64,000 bases of DNA from assembly GCA_025558095.1 (NCBI GenBank), contig JAIVFI010000038.1, positions 372,001 through 436,000 of the forward strand, written 5' to 3'. Of the stretch, positions 8,674 to 21,205 are shown piece by piece. Both the position numbers and the translations under genes were made by a program. The notes below the pieces were generated by a model. It was not told where the DNA came from, did no database searches, and saw only the letters and a program-made list of their open reading frames with translations. Source of the DNA: Hyaloraphidium curvatum. Taxonomy: Eukaryota; Monoblepharomycota; Hyaloraphidiomycetes; Hyaloraphidiales; Hyaloraphidiaceae. Each line of letters begins with the position of its first letter. The stretch's first letter is position 1.

Positions 8674-11600
8674 ATGCGGCCGCTCCCCACGGCGGCGCTC
8701 GCCGCGCTGCTCCTCGCCGCCTTTGTCGCCGCGCCCGCCGCCGCGCAGGCCGCGGCCGGCTTCACGGTGTACCAGAACCAGAGCCTGGCCAGCTGGGGCA
8801 CAGTGCTGGCCGACGGGAACGGGTACAACGCGACCTCGTTCGACGTGTGCCTGAACGACTGCGCGCTGCGGCCGAGCGGGCTGTGCGGCGCGGCGCTGTA
8901 CCGCAGGAGGGAGAAGAGGTGGGCCGCCCTCTCGGGACGGGAGGGGACTCGCCGCTGACCCGCCGCCGCCCAGATGCTGGCTCTTCTCGACCATCCACAC
9001 GCCGGGTTCCGCGAACACCAACGACGTCTTCGCCTCCCGCTCGCAGCCCGACATCCCCTCCGGCACCGTCGTGCAGGGCGCCGCCTCCAACGACTCGGCC
9101 AAGGTGTGCCGGCAGAACGTCACCGCGGGCTTCGACATCGGCGGGTGGGACGTCGGCACGGTCGGCGGCGTCTCGTACGCCGGCTACGTCGCGCTGGACT
9201 GGAAGGCGTGCCAGGCCGACTGCTGCGCACTGGCGCCCAGGCAGTGCACCTCGTGGTCGTACGACCTGTACGCGAGGAGGTGCTGGCTCAAGACCGGCAG
9301 GGGGAACAACCCGTCGCCGAGGACAAACTACGTCTACGGGTGGGTCGCGCGCACCCCGTGCATCCGGGCCTCCGCGCTCATTGCATGCACGCTGACGCAT
9401 TGCCCCGCATGCTCCCCCCCGCAGAGTCATCCCCAGGCCGCAGGTCGTGCAGGGCGTCAACGTCGTCTACAAGTCCGCCGGCGACGCCCGGCCCAACGCC
9501 GGCCTCGGCCGCAGGCAGGTGACGACGGTCAACACCACCGCGGGCGTCGCGGTGTCGTTCAACGTGACGGACATGTGGAACGCGGCCACCTGGACCAACA
9601 ACGTGCTCAACTCGACGTGGGTCGCGCCTCCCCGCCGCGCGGCGTGCATCCCCGCTGACCACCGCCCCCTACCCGCCAGCTACGACGGCTTCTACGCCCC
9701 CGACCACGTATCGTGCATGCAGACCTGCGCCAACATCGAGAATGACCTCTGCGGCACCTTCATGTACGACCAGCAGGACCGCAAATGCACCCTCCGCCGC
9801 AACGTGCAGTACTTTGACCAGAACACCGCCAACAACCAGACCGGCAACAACAACCGCTGGGCGTGGGGCTACCGCCTGCTGCCGACGATGCCCGTCGGCC
9901 GCGCGACGACCTCGCCCGACCCGGCGGACCCGTCCAAGACGCTGCGGTGCCCGACCAACGTGCTCGACGGGATCGGCCTGAACGATTGGGATGTGCCCGT
10001 CATCAACAACGTCAGCTACGCGGGCTACTTCACCGCGACGTCGCTGGTCTGCAACGCCGACTGCTGCAGGCTCGGGGCGTCGGTCTGCACGGGTTGGAAC
10101 TGGTGCGTGCCTTGCCTGCTCGCCGCGCCGCATTGCCGGGCTGACGATGCGTTCCCCGCCCCCGCAGGGACAAGCAGAGCCGCCGGTGCTGGCTCAAGCG
10201 CCGCGGCAACTGGATGGAGTCCACCGACAGCATGCGCAACGACACTTGGTTCGTCACCGGCATCGTGCCGTACCCGGCCATCACCACCGGCCAGCAGACC
10301 TCGGGCAACCCCGCGGTGACCTACGGCATCGTCAACAACCGCTACGTCACCTGGGGGGGCAACGGGATCAACTCCACCTTCGAGAACTTCTTCGCGGTCG
10401 ACTGGACGGCGTGCAGGGACCGGTGCTCGAGCGTCGGCATGCAGTGCGGCACCTGGCTCTACAACAAGGTGCGCCCCTCCGCACCTTTCCGACTTGCTGA
10501 CGTTAACCCCCGCCCGCACAGGTCGACCGCCGCTGCTGGCTCCGCTCCTCGCTGCACTTTGCCGGCTCCGCCGACACCAGCTGGGCCTGGGGCTCCAAGG
10601 TGCTCCCCGGCCCCGCGGTGGGGCTGCAGACCGCGACCGCGACCAACGACTCGAGCAAGACGGTGCAGTTCAACGTGACGGACAGGTTCGCGATCGACGG
10701 CTGGGAGTTCCGCAGCGGGTACCTCGCCAACACCTGGCGCGACTGCCAGTCCGACTGCGCCGCCAACTGGCCCTCGTGCACCTCGTACACCTACAACAAG
10801 GTCACGCGGTGGTGCCAGCTCCGCCGCGGCCGCGCCGACAACGCGCGCAACGACACGGACATCATGTTCGGCGTCGTGCCCAGCCCGCCCGTGGTGCGGG
10901 GCGTGTCGTCGACCGACTACGGCAACGGCCTGTCGTGCACCATGAACGTGGTCGAGCAGCTGCAGCCGACCTGGTGGGGCGACGACCTGCGCGCCGACCG
11001 GCTCGGGAACCTCTCGCAGGGCCACTTTGCGTGGGACTGGACCGTCTGCCAGGCAAACTGCTGCCAGCTGGGGCCCGTCTGCGGGTCGTGGTTCTTCAAC
11101 CGCTACGACCGCAAGTGCTACTACAAGTCGTCGGCCAGCGTGGCGTCCAACAACACCGACGCCTGGTGGACCTGGGGCAGCAAGGTCGCGCCGCTGCTCG
11201 TGACGGGGCCGCAGCCCATCTCGGTGCAGGCCGTCAACTCGACCGCGACCAACACCTGCCCGATGAACGTGCCCGGGTACGGGTACCTCGACTGGAACGA
11301 CATCAGCGGGTACAACAACTACATCTCGGACACGTACAGGACCTGCCAGGCGTAGGTCTCCGCGCCCTCGCGGCCCGAATCGCGCTCACCCTGCCGCTCC
11401 CCTCCCAGCGACTGCTGCGCCCTGTGGCCGCAGTGCAACAACTGGGCCTACAACCTCAACTCGCGCCGCTGCTGGCTCAAGAGCCAGTACGGTCCCTTCC
11501 GCAACTCCACCGACAACAGCACCGTGTACGGCTTCGTCGAGACGCCCAAGGTCGTCGCCGGCGTGAGCAACGTGACCTCGACGTGCGCCGTCAACCTCAC

Positions 11601-14600
11601 CGACAACATGCGGATGGACTGGTGGGGCGACGACATCCGCAACGAGTTCTTCGTGTCGGACCACGCGGCCTGCCAGGCCGCGTGCTGCGACCTCGGGGAC
11701 CGGTGCGGCTCGTGGGCCTTCCGCAAGAGCGACCGCCGCTGCTGGACCAAGCAGTCGGCCACGCTGGGCAACAACCCGGCGCCCGACACAAACTGGATGG
11801 TGGCCACGGTCATCCAGCCCACGTACAGCAACGGCACCTTTGCCGTGCCCAACAACGGCACGGGCACCTGCGCGGTCACCTTCCAGGTCGGCGTCTCGTT
11901 CTGGGGCAACGACATTCCCGGGTGGAGCAACTACTTCGTGCCCAAGGCCGGCGACTGCGCCAGGGACTGCTGCCAGATCGGCTTGCTCTGCGGATCCTGG
12001 TCGTACGACACGAGGTCCCGGAAGGTGAGCGTCGGAGCGGGTCTGGCCTGACGAGCGATTGCGGGCTCACGCGTGCCCCCTCCAGTGCTGGCTCAAGAAC
12101 CGCTACGGCGACAACGCGAACCGCGACCCCAACTCCATCTCCGGTATCATCCCCGCCCCGCCGATCGTCACGGGCCAGGTCACCTCCGCCCCCTCGTTCG
12201 CGCGCAACGGCAGCCTGCCGCCTGACGGGCTCAACACCACCGTCGGCCCCGGCTCGCATTCCTTCACCGTCTGGAACGGGTTCCAGTCGGGCTGGAGCTG
12301 GGAGATCAACTTCTACAACGACTACTTCTCGGCGACCTGGAGGACGTGCATGGTGAACTCTGCCTTCGAGATCGGCTCCGTGCGGACGCTGACGACCCTT
12401 CCCAGGCCGACTGCGCCGGTCTCGGCCCCATGTGCGGCATCTGGGTCTACAGGAAGAGCTCGCGGCGCTGCACGCTGCGGATGAACAACTGGGGCTTCGC
12501 GCCCGACGCCACCCGCAACGATACCAACACCGTCTACGGCCTCCGCAACATGCCCGCCGTCCGCGTCGGCATCGTCAACGTCACCGCGTCGGCCGGTGGC
12601 TGGGGCATCGCGGCGCCCAACGGGCTGCCCGCGCAGCAGCCGGTCGCCGACTCCGCCAGGGCCGGCGTCATCCCTACAACCACAACCAGGAGGGTGACTT
12701 CGACGACCAGGCTAGCTTCGACGACCAGGCTAGCTTCGACGACCCGGCGCTCGAGCTCGACCGCGGCACGCTCGACTTCGACGGTCAAGCTCGCGCGCCG
12801 TCTCCACGAGCGCGATGAGCTGGGGGCCTCGGACGAGCACCACTCCCTGGAAGAGCGCCAGGTCCAGCCTCGTCGCACGTGCCAGTCCAACAACACCAAG
12901 TGAGTTTGCCTCGCGGTCGGCGTACCGTCGAGACCGGTGCTGACCCCGCCGTCGCGCAGCAACATGGATCCCCAGATCTGGGGCTGGGAGGTAACCGGCT
13001 ACTCGGACTACTGGACAAACTCGTGGGAGACCTGCATGTCGGACTGTGAGTTTCGGATGCGTGGCCTGTCGTGCTGGGAGCTCACCATCTCGGTTCTCCA
13101 GGCTGCGCGCTGCGGGACCGTTGCACGATGTGGCAGTTCCGCAAGAGCGACCGCAAGTGCTTCCTGAGGACCTACGCCGAGGTCGCGAACCCGGTGCCGA
13201 ACACGGACTGGACTTGTGCGTCGCTGCTGCATATCCGCGCCCGCTTTCGCTCACCCGCGACTTTGCTGCAGACGGCTTGATGATCCTCCCGCCCGTCCGG
13301 ACCGGCAAGCAGAACGTGACAGCCTCCAACGCCACGTCGCCCGGCAGGCCTTCCCAGGGCTTTGACGCGATCACGAGCAGCAAGACCTGTCCCGGCACCA
13401 TCTACAACAACAAGGACCCCTGGCAGTGGGGCGGCGACATCGCCAACTACTCGTGGTACTTCACTAACTCGTGGGAGACCTGTGCTGCCGACTGTGGGAC
13501 TTCTGTCTCTGCTCCGCTCGGACCTTGCGCTGACGCGACTTCCCGCAGGCTGTGCGCTCGCCCCCTTGTGCGGCATGTGGCAGTACAGCAAGCGCGACCG
13601 CAACTGCTACCTCCGCACGCTCACGAGGGAGACCTGGGACCAAGGCGGCGCCCGCGACAGCACCAACATGGTCTACGGCGTTCTCGACCAGCCTCCGGTG
13701 ATCGAGGGCAAGCAGCTCGTCCAGGCCTCGAACGCCAAGCCCGGCGGTCCCGCGCCCAACGGCCTCAGGATCGTGCCCGGCAACGGCACCTGCACGGCCG
13801 TCTCGGTCGTGGATAACACCAACATCTGGTGGTGGAGCCGCTGGGGCGACCTCAGAGGTGACGGATTGCCCCGTTCGCCTCCGCGACGGGTCTGACGCCG
13901 TTCTCTCCTCCACAGGCTACTCCGGCTACTTCAGCTCGACGTGGCAGAGCTGCCAAGCAGACTGTTGCGCCCTGGCTCCGGTTTGCGGCTCCTGGGCCTA
14001 TGGCAAGACGCGCCGCACCTGCTGGCTCAAGACCTCGAGCGGCGCGCAGACCTCCCCCCCGCAGCTCGATCCGGACATGGCCTACGGCATCATGGCCCAG
14101 CCGCAAGCGGAGGAAGGCTTCAGGGTGTTTACGGCCACCAACAGCTCCGCCGACGATGCCAATGCGCAGTGCACGCTCGTCATCCGGCCTGACATCGCCT
14201 ACTGGGGCAACGACATCGCCGTGAGTCGAAGATTGGCGTTCCTCGGAGTGCCGCGCGTCTGACCTGCCGACTCTTCCAGGGCTACAACGAGTACTTCTCG
14301 CCTTCGTACGAGTCTTGCGCGTCCGACTGCTGCTCGATGCCGTACCTCTGCCAGTCGTTTGTCTACGACAAGTTCCAGCGTTCGTGCTGGCTGTGGGTGC
14401 TTCTTCCGACCTTCCAGACTAGCGCGCGCTGACTTTTGGTCGTCAGGAAAACGGAAGGCGACCGCAACGTCTACAACGACCCGTCCAAGATCTCGGGCTT
14501 CTCGCCGTTCTTCACCAAGGCGCCGAAGGATGCCAAGCTGTTCGCCGGCTTTAGGGGCAGCAAGTGGGAGACCCTCGCCAAAAACGGCACCCTCCAGGCC

Positions 14601-17455
14601 CGCCAGAGCACCACGAACCCGAACAGGATGACGTTCTCGTCGGGCCCAGTCATCTCCGACTCCGACGACAGGGCGGCCATCATGACGTGGGATGGTGCCT
14701 GGGACTCGAACCAGTTCCTCGTCACCTGGGGCGAGGTCGCGAACGACACCAGCATGGAGTTCATTGGGACGCCCGTCCGGCTCCCGACGCCACTGCGCAT
14801 CATGCAGATCCAGCCTCTGCTCCCGGGCAAGCAGTACATGGGCTACATTCAGACCGTCAACCAGTACGGCAACTTCTCTCTGCCTAGCTCGCCGGTCTAC
14901 TTCCGCTCGGACTCGCGGCGCGTGGACAACCTGCGGGAGACCATGACCGGATTCTTCGACGACTTCAACATCCCCGCCGGCGGCCCCGACGAGAGGAAGT
15001 GGCGCACGCTCTTCATTGTGAGTTTTGTGCCCGGTTCGCACGGGCAGCCGTGGTGACAACCTGCCTTCCCAGTACTGCGACGACCCCGACGCGTCAGCCG
15101 TGTTCGTCAACGCGCAGTTCCACGTGCACAACCTCGTCAGCAGCTACTACCCGCCCAACGCCTTGACCCAGCGGGTCTGCGACAACACCGGCGCCCACGT
15201 CATCGCGCGTCCCAACGCCATTTTTGACTTCACCGACCGCGTGGGCACGATCGTCTTCGACTTTGACGGCGGCCCAGGAAGGCAGGTGTCCTTTTGCGCG
15301 CTGACATGGCCCGTTTCCTTACCATGCTTTGCCCTACAGTAACTACTGGTTCCTCGACCTGATCGAGCCCGGCACCGGCGACCGCTTCGCGACTATCCAC
15401 CAGGCGGGCGGCACGCTCAAGTACATCTACGGCACGAACCGCACCAACTCCGGCGAGCTCAACGCCCAGTTCTGCGACTTCGGGGTGTGCCTGGTCCCCA
15501 ACGTCCGCCGCAAGTTCGTGGCCAAGATCAGCAAGAACACCTTCAACATCACGGTCGACGGCCAGCTGATGCTGCACAACCAGATCGGCCCCGGCCGCGT
15601 GTTCTGCCCGAACTGCATCACGCCCATCCGCCGCGAGCGCGCGTTCCTCTTCTTCCGGCAGACGACCCGCCGCACCCAGAGCTCGCAGAACTTGCCGCAT
15701 CTCACAGTGTAAGTCTCGCGACTGAGGATCCTCTCTGCCTGTTTCTGACCCTCGGTCGCGCCGCAGGCACTGGGACAACTTCGGATTCGACGGTCCGCCG
15801 AACCCGATCGTAACGCACACGTACAAGCTCACCAACGGATCCGCGCGCTACGTGCCCGTGGGCCTCGGCAGGATGTTCAACAACAACATGAGCCTCCTGA
15901 TTCCGGACTCGCTGGACGGTGCCATCGCCGCCCGGTTGCAGTACGGCTACTCGGGCTCGGACTTGACGGACGACCCGCGGCGCGAGTACCTCCTCATCAA
16001 CGAGAACCGCATCCCCCTCGAAAATCCCAGCATTACTATCGACGGGCAGGGCGTCGTCTCGCCGGTCAATCTCAGCTTCATCCAGCAGGGCCAGAACTGG
16101 CTCCGCTGGCGGCTCCCGCGGCACCAGACCCGCGTCGGCAACCTGCGCCTCGAGGTCGACTTCCCCGCCGACAAAGCCCCGAGCTACACCCAGCCGGCGA
16201 CGTGGTTCCAGCTGACGAAGGCGTCGGGCTACCATCCCGTGCACGAGCCCGCCGGACTGCAGACCACCATCGGCTCGGTTGGGCCTTACGGCACGTACCC
16301 GCAAGGGGACGGCGGCCCGCCCTTCCTCTTTGGTCCGGACGACAGCCCGCAGGGTGCCAACCTCGAGTGGAACCAGACCTATCGGATCACCTACTCCATC
16401 GAATGCGGCATCCAGATGATCGCCTTTGGCCGCTGCTGGGGCGCGCGCAACGTATCGCTCCTGCTCCGCGACCTCGGGAACCCCGACAACGTCACCGTGC
16501 TGCAGCGCTTCGTCTTCGAGCCGTACCCTGGCACGACCGACGTCTTTGGCGTCACCAACTGGGGCTCGTCATTCGACTTCTACACCCCGGACTACCGTTG
16601 GGGCGTCTCGTACGAGCTCTGGGCCGAGTCGTACGACGCGCAGCACACGAAGCACATCCCGGACTACTTCGACGGGAACAAGACGACGGGCCAGCACTTC
16701 CCTGCTTACATCTACATCGTGGAGCCCGACACCGTACGTGTTTCGAGCGCCGGCATGCCTTCGGGACCTAATCTCCCTCGCGTTCCCCGCAGGACGATAC
16801 CTCGAACCTCACCGGCCTCGTCCGCACGCCGATTAAGCGCGAGCTCCGGGTCGGCGCTGCCAAGCTCACTTTCGAGAAGGTCGAGAAGCCCAAGGTGGAC
16901 TGGCGCCCCATGGCCGCGCAGCTGCTCGAGAGGGACCCCGAGGCTGCCGAGGCCGCCAAGGTCGAGGCGCAGGACGCCAGCTCCGCCGAAGTCTTCGACA
17001 TCACCAACGGGGGCCCCGTCCGTCGCGCTCTCCAGGCGCAGCGGCCGACCAGCAACCAGACCGTCGCACCGGCGTACCGCGGGCCTTCGGGACCGCCGCC
17101 GCCCAAGCAGCTCGCGCCCTCTGCGGCGAACCGGCCGCAGGTGGCGGCGCAGCCTTCGGCCATCACCAACGTCGACCTGGGCGGCGAGGTCGACGGCAAC
17201 TCCCTCATCGGGATGGTGGATCCGCAGGCGGTGCACAACCCCGAACTGGGCCTGCTCACCAACGTCACGAGCGGCGCCAACGCCGCCCTCATCGGCTCCG
17301 TGCCCGCAGGCATCCCGATCGTCCTGCCGGCGCCCTTCAACAACGGCTCGGTCAACCCGTTCAGCTTTGGCGCTGGGAACGACGCGGAGCCTGCCGCGGG
17401 CCAGGAGAACCTCGGCGTTGGAGGCGTGCTCGGGTCGACCGTCAGCGAGGAGTGA
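8674..17455 (+). CDS. giant secreted protein with 15 apple/PAN-like cysteine units
   Basis: My model has 20 exons and encodes 2553 aa. Introns: 8919-8973, 9340-9424, 9617-9679, 10103-10167, 10469-10521, 11352-11408, 12025-12085, 12353-12405, 12900-12959, 13046-13101, 13216-13271, 13494-13548, 13858-13915, 14221-14279, 14393-14446, 15018-15072, 15282-15339 (GC-AG), 15709-15766, 16734-16792. A signal peptide opens it (ALAALLLAAFVAAPAAAQA). Fifteen units then follow the pattern Y..YF...W..C..DCC.L...C.SW.Y.....CWLK, separated by linkers ending YG..P.P.V..G. A Thr/Arg-rich linker lies at 12664-12800. The C-terminal ~1000 residues form an FnIII-like segment and a beta-rich lectin-like region (TDRVGTIVFDFDGG), ending in an Ala/Pro-rich tail without a GPI signal. 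The units resemble PAN/apple domains, so an adhesion or carbohydrate-binding role is inferred. Confidence 0.82.
12698..12744 (+). repeat. 18-bp tandem repeat inside the PAN-like gene
   Basis: Two full copies and one partial copy of cttcgacgaccaggctag run head to tail. They encode the STTRLA units of the Thr/Ser/Arg-rich linker between two cysteine units. The repeat length keeps the frame. Confidence 0.8.
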
Positions 17456-17604
17456 TTGTCCGCGCGCGGGCGGACTTGTATATATTGAACTTGGATCTGC
17501 ATCGTGATGGGAAGAGCGACAATCTAGAGCTGCGACGCAGAGTGTAATCTGAGCACTTGGCATCGAAAAAGACCGGCTTTGTCATTACTCGCGTGCAATC
17601 CAAC

Positions 17605-18761
17605 TCAGAGCTTGCTACTCTTCCCCTGCTCCATGCCTCCCTTGCCGATCCATCCACCTTCGCGAGATACGGCCGTCTGTGCTTCGGAAACGAAGCGCCA
17701 CGCGATGCCGCCAATCTTGGTCTCGCCGTGGGCAACAGGGGCGCCAGCAGCTGCCGCACGTGCCAAAGCCGCAGCGGGATCGGGGGAGAGGATATCGACG
17801 CTGTCCAATTGGAGCGGAATGAGTCGCTGCAGCGATCCCAGCGCATGGGATACTCACACACGGATCCCGTCGTTGGCGTCCTTGGACCTGACAAACCTGA
17901 CAACGGCGTTGGAGAAGCGTACGGCCGGCACGCCGTTCTCGTCCTCGAGCGGGGCGCGGAAGAGCAGCGACCACCGCGCGGCGGCTTCGCGGGGTTCTTG
18001 CTTGGAGAGCGCGAGAGTGACGCCTGCCCCGATGTGGAATCCGCGATGAGAAAAGGCGTCCAGGCAGCGGGCGCGCTCGTAAGCCCACCGACGATCTTGA
18101 CCGTCTCGCCGCTCTCCTTGGCCAATGCTACCCAGCCGGGCTCGCTCGCCGGAGGGTACGGCGGCGCGTGAGCATAGGCCCAGCCACCTAGCGGTTCGCG
18201 ATCCGGGTCGCGCACCCCGGCCATCCAGTCCACCGAGGGAAGCACTCCCCCGGGTATCCCCGCGGGGTGCAGGTGCCATCCGTGATACCCCTTCGTCCCG
18301 CCCTCGAACGCGACCTTGACCCCGTTGGCCTTCATGTGCGCAACGCCCGCCGCTCCGTCCGCCGCGTGGAAAATGAGCATGTACCCGGTTGCGTCGCCCC
18401 CGTTTCGAGCCAACCAGCGCGCGCCGGTGGTGTCGTTCTTGCCGGGCATGGGCTGCAGCACCTCGACGAACTCCCCACCGGCGGACATGACGCCGTTAAC
18501 GAGCCCGAAGGCGGCGACGGCGGGGTCGCGGAACGCGAGGCGGAAGCCCAGGGCGGCATCGAGGAGCTTCAATGTCCCCTCGAGGTCTTTGCGCGGAGGC
18601 ACGTATGGTGAGACGATCCCGGAGGCGGCCGTGAGGTCCGCGGTTGCGGCGAGTCACGGCGACGCGGATTCGACAGAAGCACAGAACGGTGAGGGACGAA
18701 TCGCGAGAGGTGCGGCGGGAGACGTACCACGCGTGATGAGCGCTATTTGGCGGAGGCGCAT
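17605..18761 (-). CDS. glyoxalase-like VOC-superfamily protein
   Basis: Four exons: 18728-18761, 18089-18586, 17858-18023, 17605-17800. The spliced product is 297 aa. The first exon codes only MRLRQIALIT plus one base; its 141-nt intron restores the VOC start ITRDLEGTLKLLDAALGF. Further segments match a two-module VOC fold: GGEFVEVLQPM, GWHLHP, RFSNAVVRFV and VDILSPDPAAALARAAAAG. Families of this type bind a metal between paired beta-alpha-beta-beta-beta modules, but the substrate cannot be told. The gene converges with the large PAN-like gene, 149 bp away. Confidence 0.78.
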
Positions 18762-19104
18762 CGCGGCGTTTCGGTGGTCCTGTGTCGTGGGAGGCAGGTT
18801 GTTCCTCCGTTTGTCCGTGGGCGCGACTGCGGTCCCTGCGCCCGAGCGCCTCGCGCATTGTGGACGCAGGCCGCCGATTGAGCAAGGCGATCAACTTCTT
18901 CACCTTGTCAGCGAATGGATGCCAGAGACCCGGTCGGCCCCCGGAGCGTCCCGACCGGCGTGATGCTCTTCAGCGACCGGCGGGCTGAGGACGTTTGATT
19001 GGCCTCTTGGGCCCAATGCTCAATGGACGAGGCGTTGCACGAGGCGTTGCATGCTCTCAATTAAAGAATCTCCTTCTCAAGCTTGGCCGACGCCCGAAGA
19101 CCGA
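18762..19104. other. intergenic region
   Basis: This 343-bp gap lies upstream of the VOC gene and downstream of the MYND gene on the same strand. It should contain the VOC promoter and the MYND terminator. No coding signal or repeat is seen. Confidence 0.35.
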
Positions 19105-20958
19105 TCACCTCGCTTGCTGAATCATCTCGCACTCCTTCACGACCTTCCGCCCGACCTCCCTCTGCTTCTCGGCCCCGTGCGCCAGCTTCCAGTCGCGAAC
19201 CATGCACTCCTTGCCGCAGTACGCGACGGCCCTCGACTGGCACGCCGTGCACCGCTTGAGCATCTCCATCCCGGCCTCCTTCGCGGTGCGATCGCATACG
19301 ACGCAGTGCAATCCCGCGAACAGCTTGTCCTTTTTGAGCTTCAGCTCCCTGGCCCCGAGTAGCTTGTTGTGCCCGCCGAGGATCTCGAGGTTCTTCTCCA
19401 GGATGACATAGCGGTCGCGGAGGTAAAGCGCCTGCGAGACGACTTCGACGACAGCCCGCTCCTCGAACCGCCGCTTGCCAGACAAGTCGACTCCAACCAG
19501 ATCGCAGACCTCCGAGAACGAGTCGGGGAGCTTCTTCACGCGGCCATCGACGACGTTTTTTGGCACCGTGAAAGCCGTGATGCGCTTTGCCAGGTCCGCA
19601 GGGATCGACGAAGAGAGCTCCCGCTGCGCAAGGACGTTCTTCAGCTGCTCTCCGAGGCCGAACTGGAAACAGAGCGGGCCTTTGAACGTTCCCCTGGCCA
19701 CCATCCAGTCAACAATGGCGATCCAGACCGAAGACGGCGTTTTGAGGCCCTTGTCGTAGAGGACGTCCTTGGCGTATTCGATCGAGATGCCGCAGGCTTG
19801 CGAGGCGAGCTCGGCTTCGTACGTGTTGAGGGAACCGGAGTTGGGAACACCGCCGAACTTGGCTTGGTTCACCGGGTCCGCGGTCGCCTTCTCGTGCCGG
19901 TCCAGCCAGTACTCGGCCCGGGCTCCGTCAACGGGCACGCCATTCCCCTTCGAGAACCTGATGGAGAGGTTCCTCATGGATCCTGGGTAGCCGAGCTCGG
20001 CCGCTCGAAACCAGTGGAGGTTGGCGGCGCGTGCATCCGGCGGTCCGCCGTGCGAGCCGTTCATGGCATGGCAACCGAGATCGTACTCGGCCGCGGCGAT
20101 GACGACGAGATCTTTCGGATCCGTCGATCCGGTGTCGACGATGAGCCGCAGCGCCGCATTCCTCTTGAGCGAGGCCGTAGCCTTGGCCATGCCGGATCCC
20201 GGCATCTGGTAGATCTTGCTCAAGGTGTGCGCTGCGTTCACCACCAGGTTCCGCAGGACCTGCTTGGCCTCATCCGCTACTTTAGAGGAGTGACCACGCC
20301 TTCGCACAAGCGATCCGAGCTTCTCGACTGTTGCCAGCCGTTTACTGACAAGGCCGAGGAGAGTCTCATGCTGCCAGATCCACCTTGCGACGCGCTTTTG
20401 GTCGCTGCGAAGCCCTTCGTTTTCGTTGGAAAAGTGGGCACACATGTGGGCGGCATATTCGCAGTCTTGGTACTCCTGCAGGTCCGGGAAGCGGCCCAGG
20501 TCCTTGATGCGGTCGAGGAGCACCGACACGGAAGCCTCCGCCCAGTCGACCGCCGCCGTGACCTTCTTGCGCCACCCCAGCGACCCAAAGCTGATACAGA
20601 AGCCGACCGTGAGCAGCGCCCTGCCGAACCCGGCGCAGCAGAACGTGCGGAGCGCTTCGCGCGCCAGCGCCCTCACGGCCGGCTTGGACAGGTCAGCGGT
20701 GCTCCTCGTCTTGCGCCACCCCTTTCTCTCGCCGGCCGTCTCGGTATCCTCAGGAAGGTCAATCTGGCGCACGAACAGCTCGAGGTCGCGATATTCCCGA
20801 GGCAGGACGACGCGGGAGCCGCACTTGTCCGCGAGGCGCTGGAGCCGAACGTGACAAGGGCCGCACAGCGAGCCAGCGTCGCAGCGGCCGCACGGCGGCG
20901 GGCCTGAGGGAATCACGGGAGCGTTGGTCCAGTTCTGGGTGGGGGCAGCGGGAGCCAT
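19105..20958 (-). CDS. MYND zinc-finger protein with a Sel1-like segment
   Basis: Single exon, 617 aa from the Met at 20958, which has a strong start context (gcagccATGG); an in-frame Met 16 codons upstream is possible. The C-terminus carries a MYND-type finger: CVVCDRT, then CTACQSRAVAYCGKEC and a downstream His/Cys pair. A segment near residues 320-370 (HWFRAAELGYPGSMRNLS) matches a Sel1/TPR-like repeat. An N-terminal Cys cluster (CGRCDAGSLCGPC) may bind another metal. MYND plus Sel1-like proteins are common and expanded in chytrid-type fungi; function is protein interaction and otherwise unknown. Confidence 0.8.
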   Translation of the reverse strand: MAPAAPTQNWTNAPVIPSGPPPCGRCDAGSLCGPCHVRLQRLADKCGSRVVLPREYRDLELFVRQIDLPEDTETAGERKGWRKTRSTADLSKPAVRALAREALRTFCCAGFGRALLTVGFCISFGSLGWRKKVTAAVDWAEASVSVLLDRIKDLGRFPDLQEYQDCEYAAHMCAHFSNENEGLRSDQKRVARWIWQHETLLGLVSKRLATVEKLGSLVRRRGHSSKVADEAKQVLRNLVVNAAHTLSKIYQMPGSGMAKATASLKRNAALRLIVDTGSTDPKDLVVIAAAEYDLGCHAMNGSHGGPPDARAANLHWFRAAELGYPGSMRNLSIRFSKGNGVPVDGARAEYWLDRHEKATADPVNQAKFGGVPNSGSLNTYEAELASQACGISIEYAKDVLYDKGLKTPSSVWIAIVDWMVARGTFKGPLCFQFGLGEQLKNVLAQRELSSSIPADLAKRITAFTVPKNVVDGRVKKLPDSFSEVCDLVGVDLSGKRRFEERAVVEVVSQALYLRDRYVILEKNLEILGGHNKLLGARELKLKKDKLFAGLHCVVCDRTAKEAGMEMLKRCTACQSRAVAYCGKECMVRDWKLAHGAEKQREVGRKVVKECEMIQQAR

Positions 20959-21205
20959 GGCTGCAGGTGGAGGAGAGCGGAGGACTTTCGGTGATTCTCG
21001 CTCCACTCGCTCTGAAGCCCAAGCTGATAAGCTGCCATCGGTTCGAGTCTCTCGAAAACATGGTTTTTGGGAAACCTATTGGAATCGGAAAACTCGAAGA
21101 AACTCTACAATTTCTTTCCCCTCTAGCTCTTCTATGGCATCATCCGATGTCTGTCACCGTTATGGCACCTGGTTCGGGCACCGCTCTCGACGTCAAGTCA
21201 ACCGA

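Noticed and set aside
8063-8854. Open frame upstream of the PAN-like gene
   Set aside because: It overlaps the signal-peptide exon in another frame and has no motif; treated as intergenic.
17477-17486. TATA-like string tgtatatatt
   Set aside because: It lies between two convergent gene ends, so a polyadenylation-region role is more likely than a promoter.
21030-21048. tRNA B-box-like string ggttcgagtct
   Set aside because: No matching A-box, acceptor stem or cloverleaf could be formed around it.
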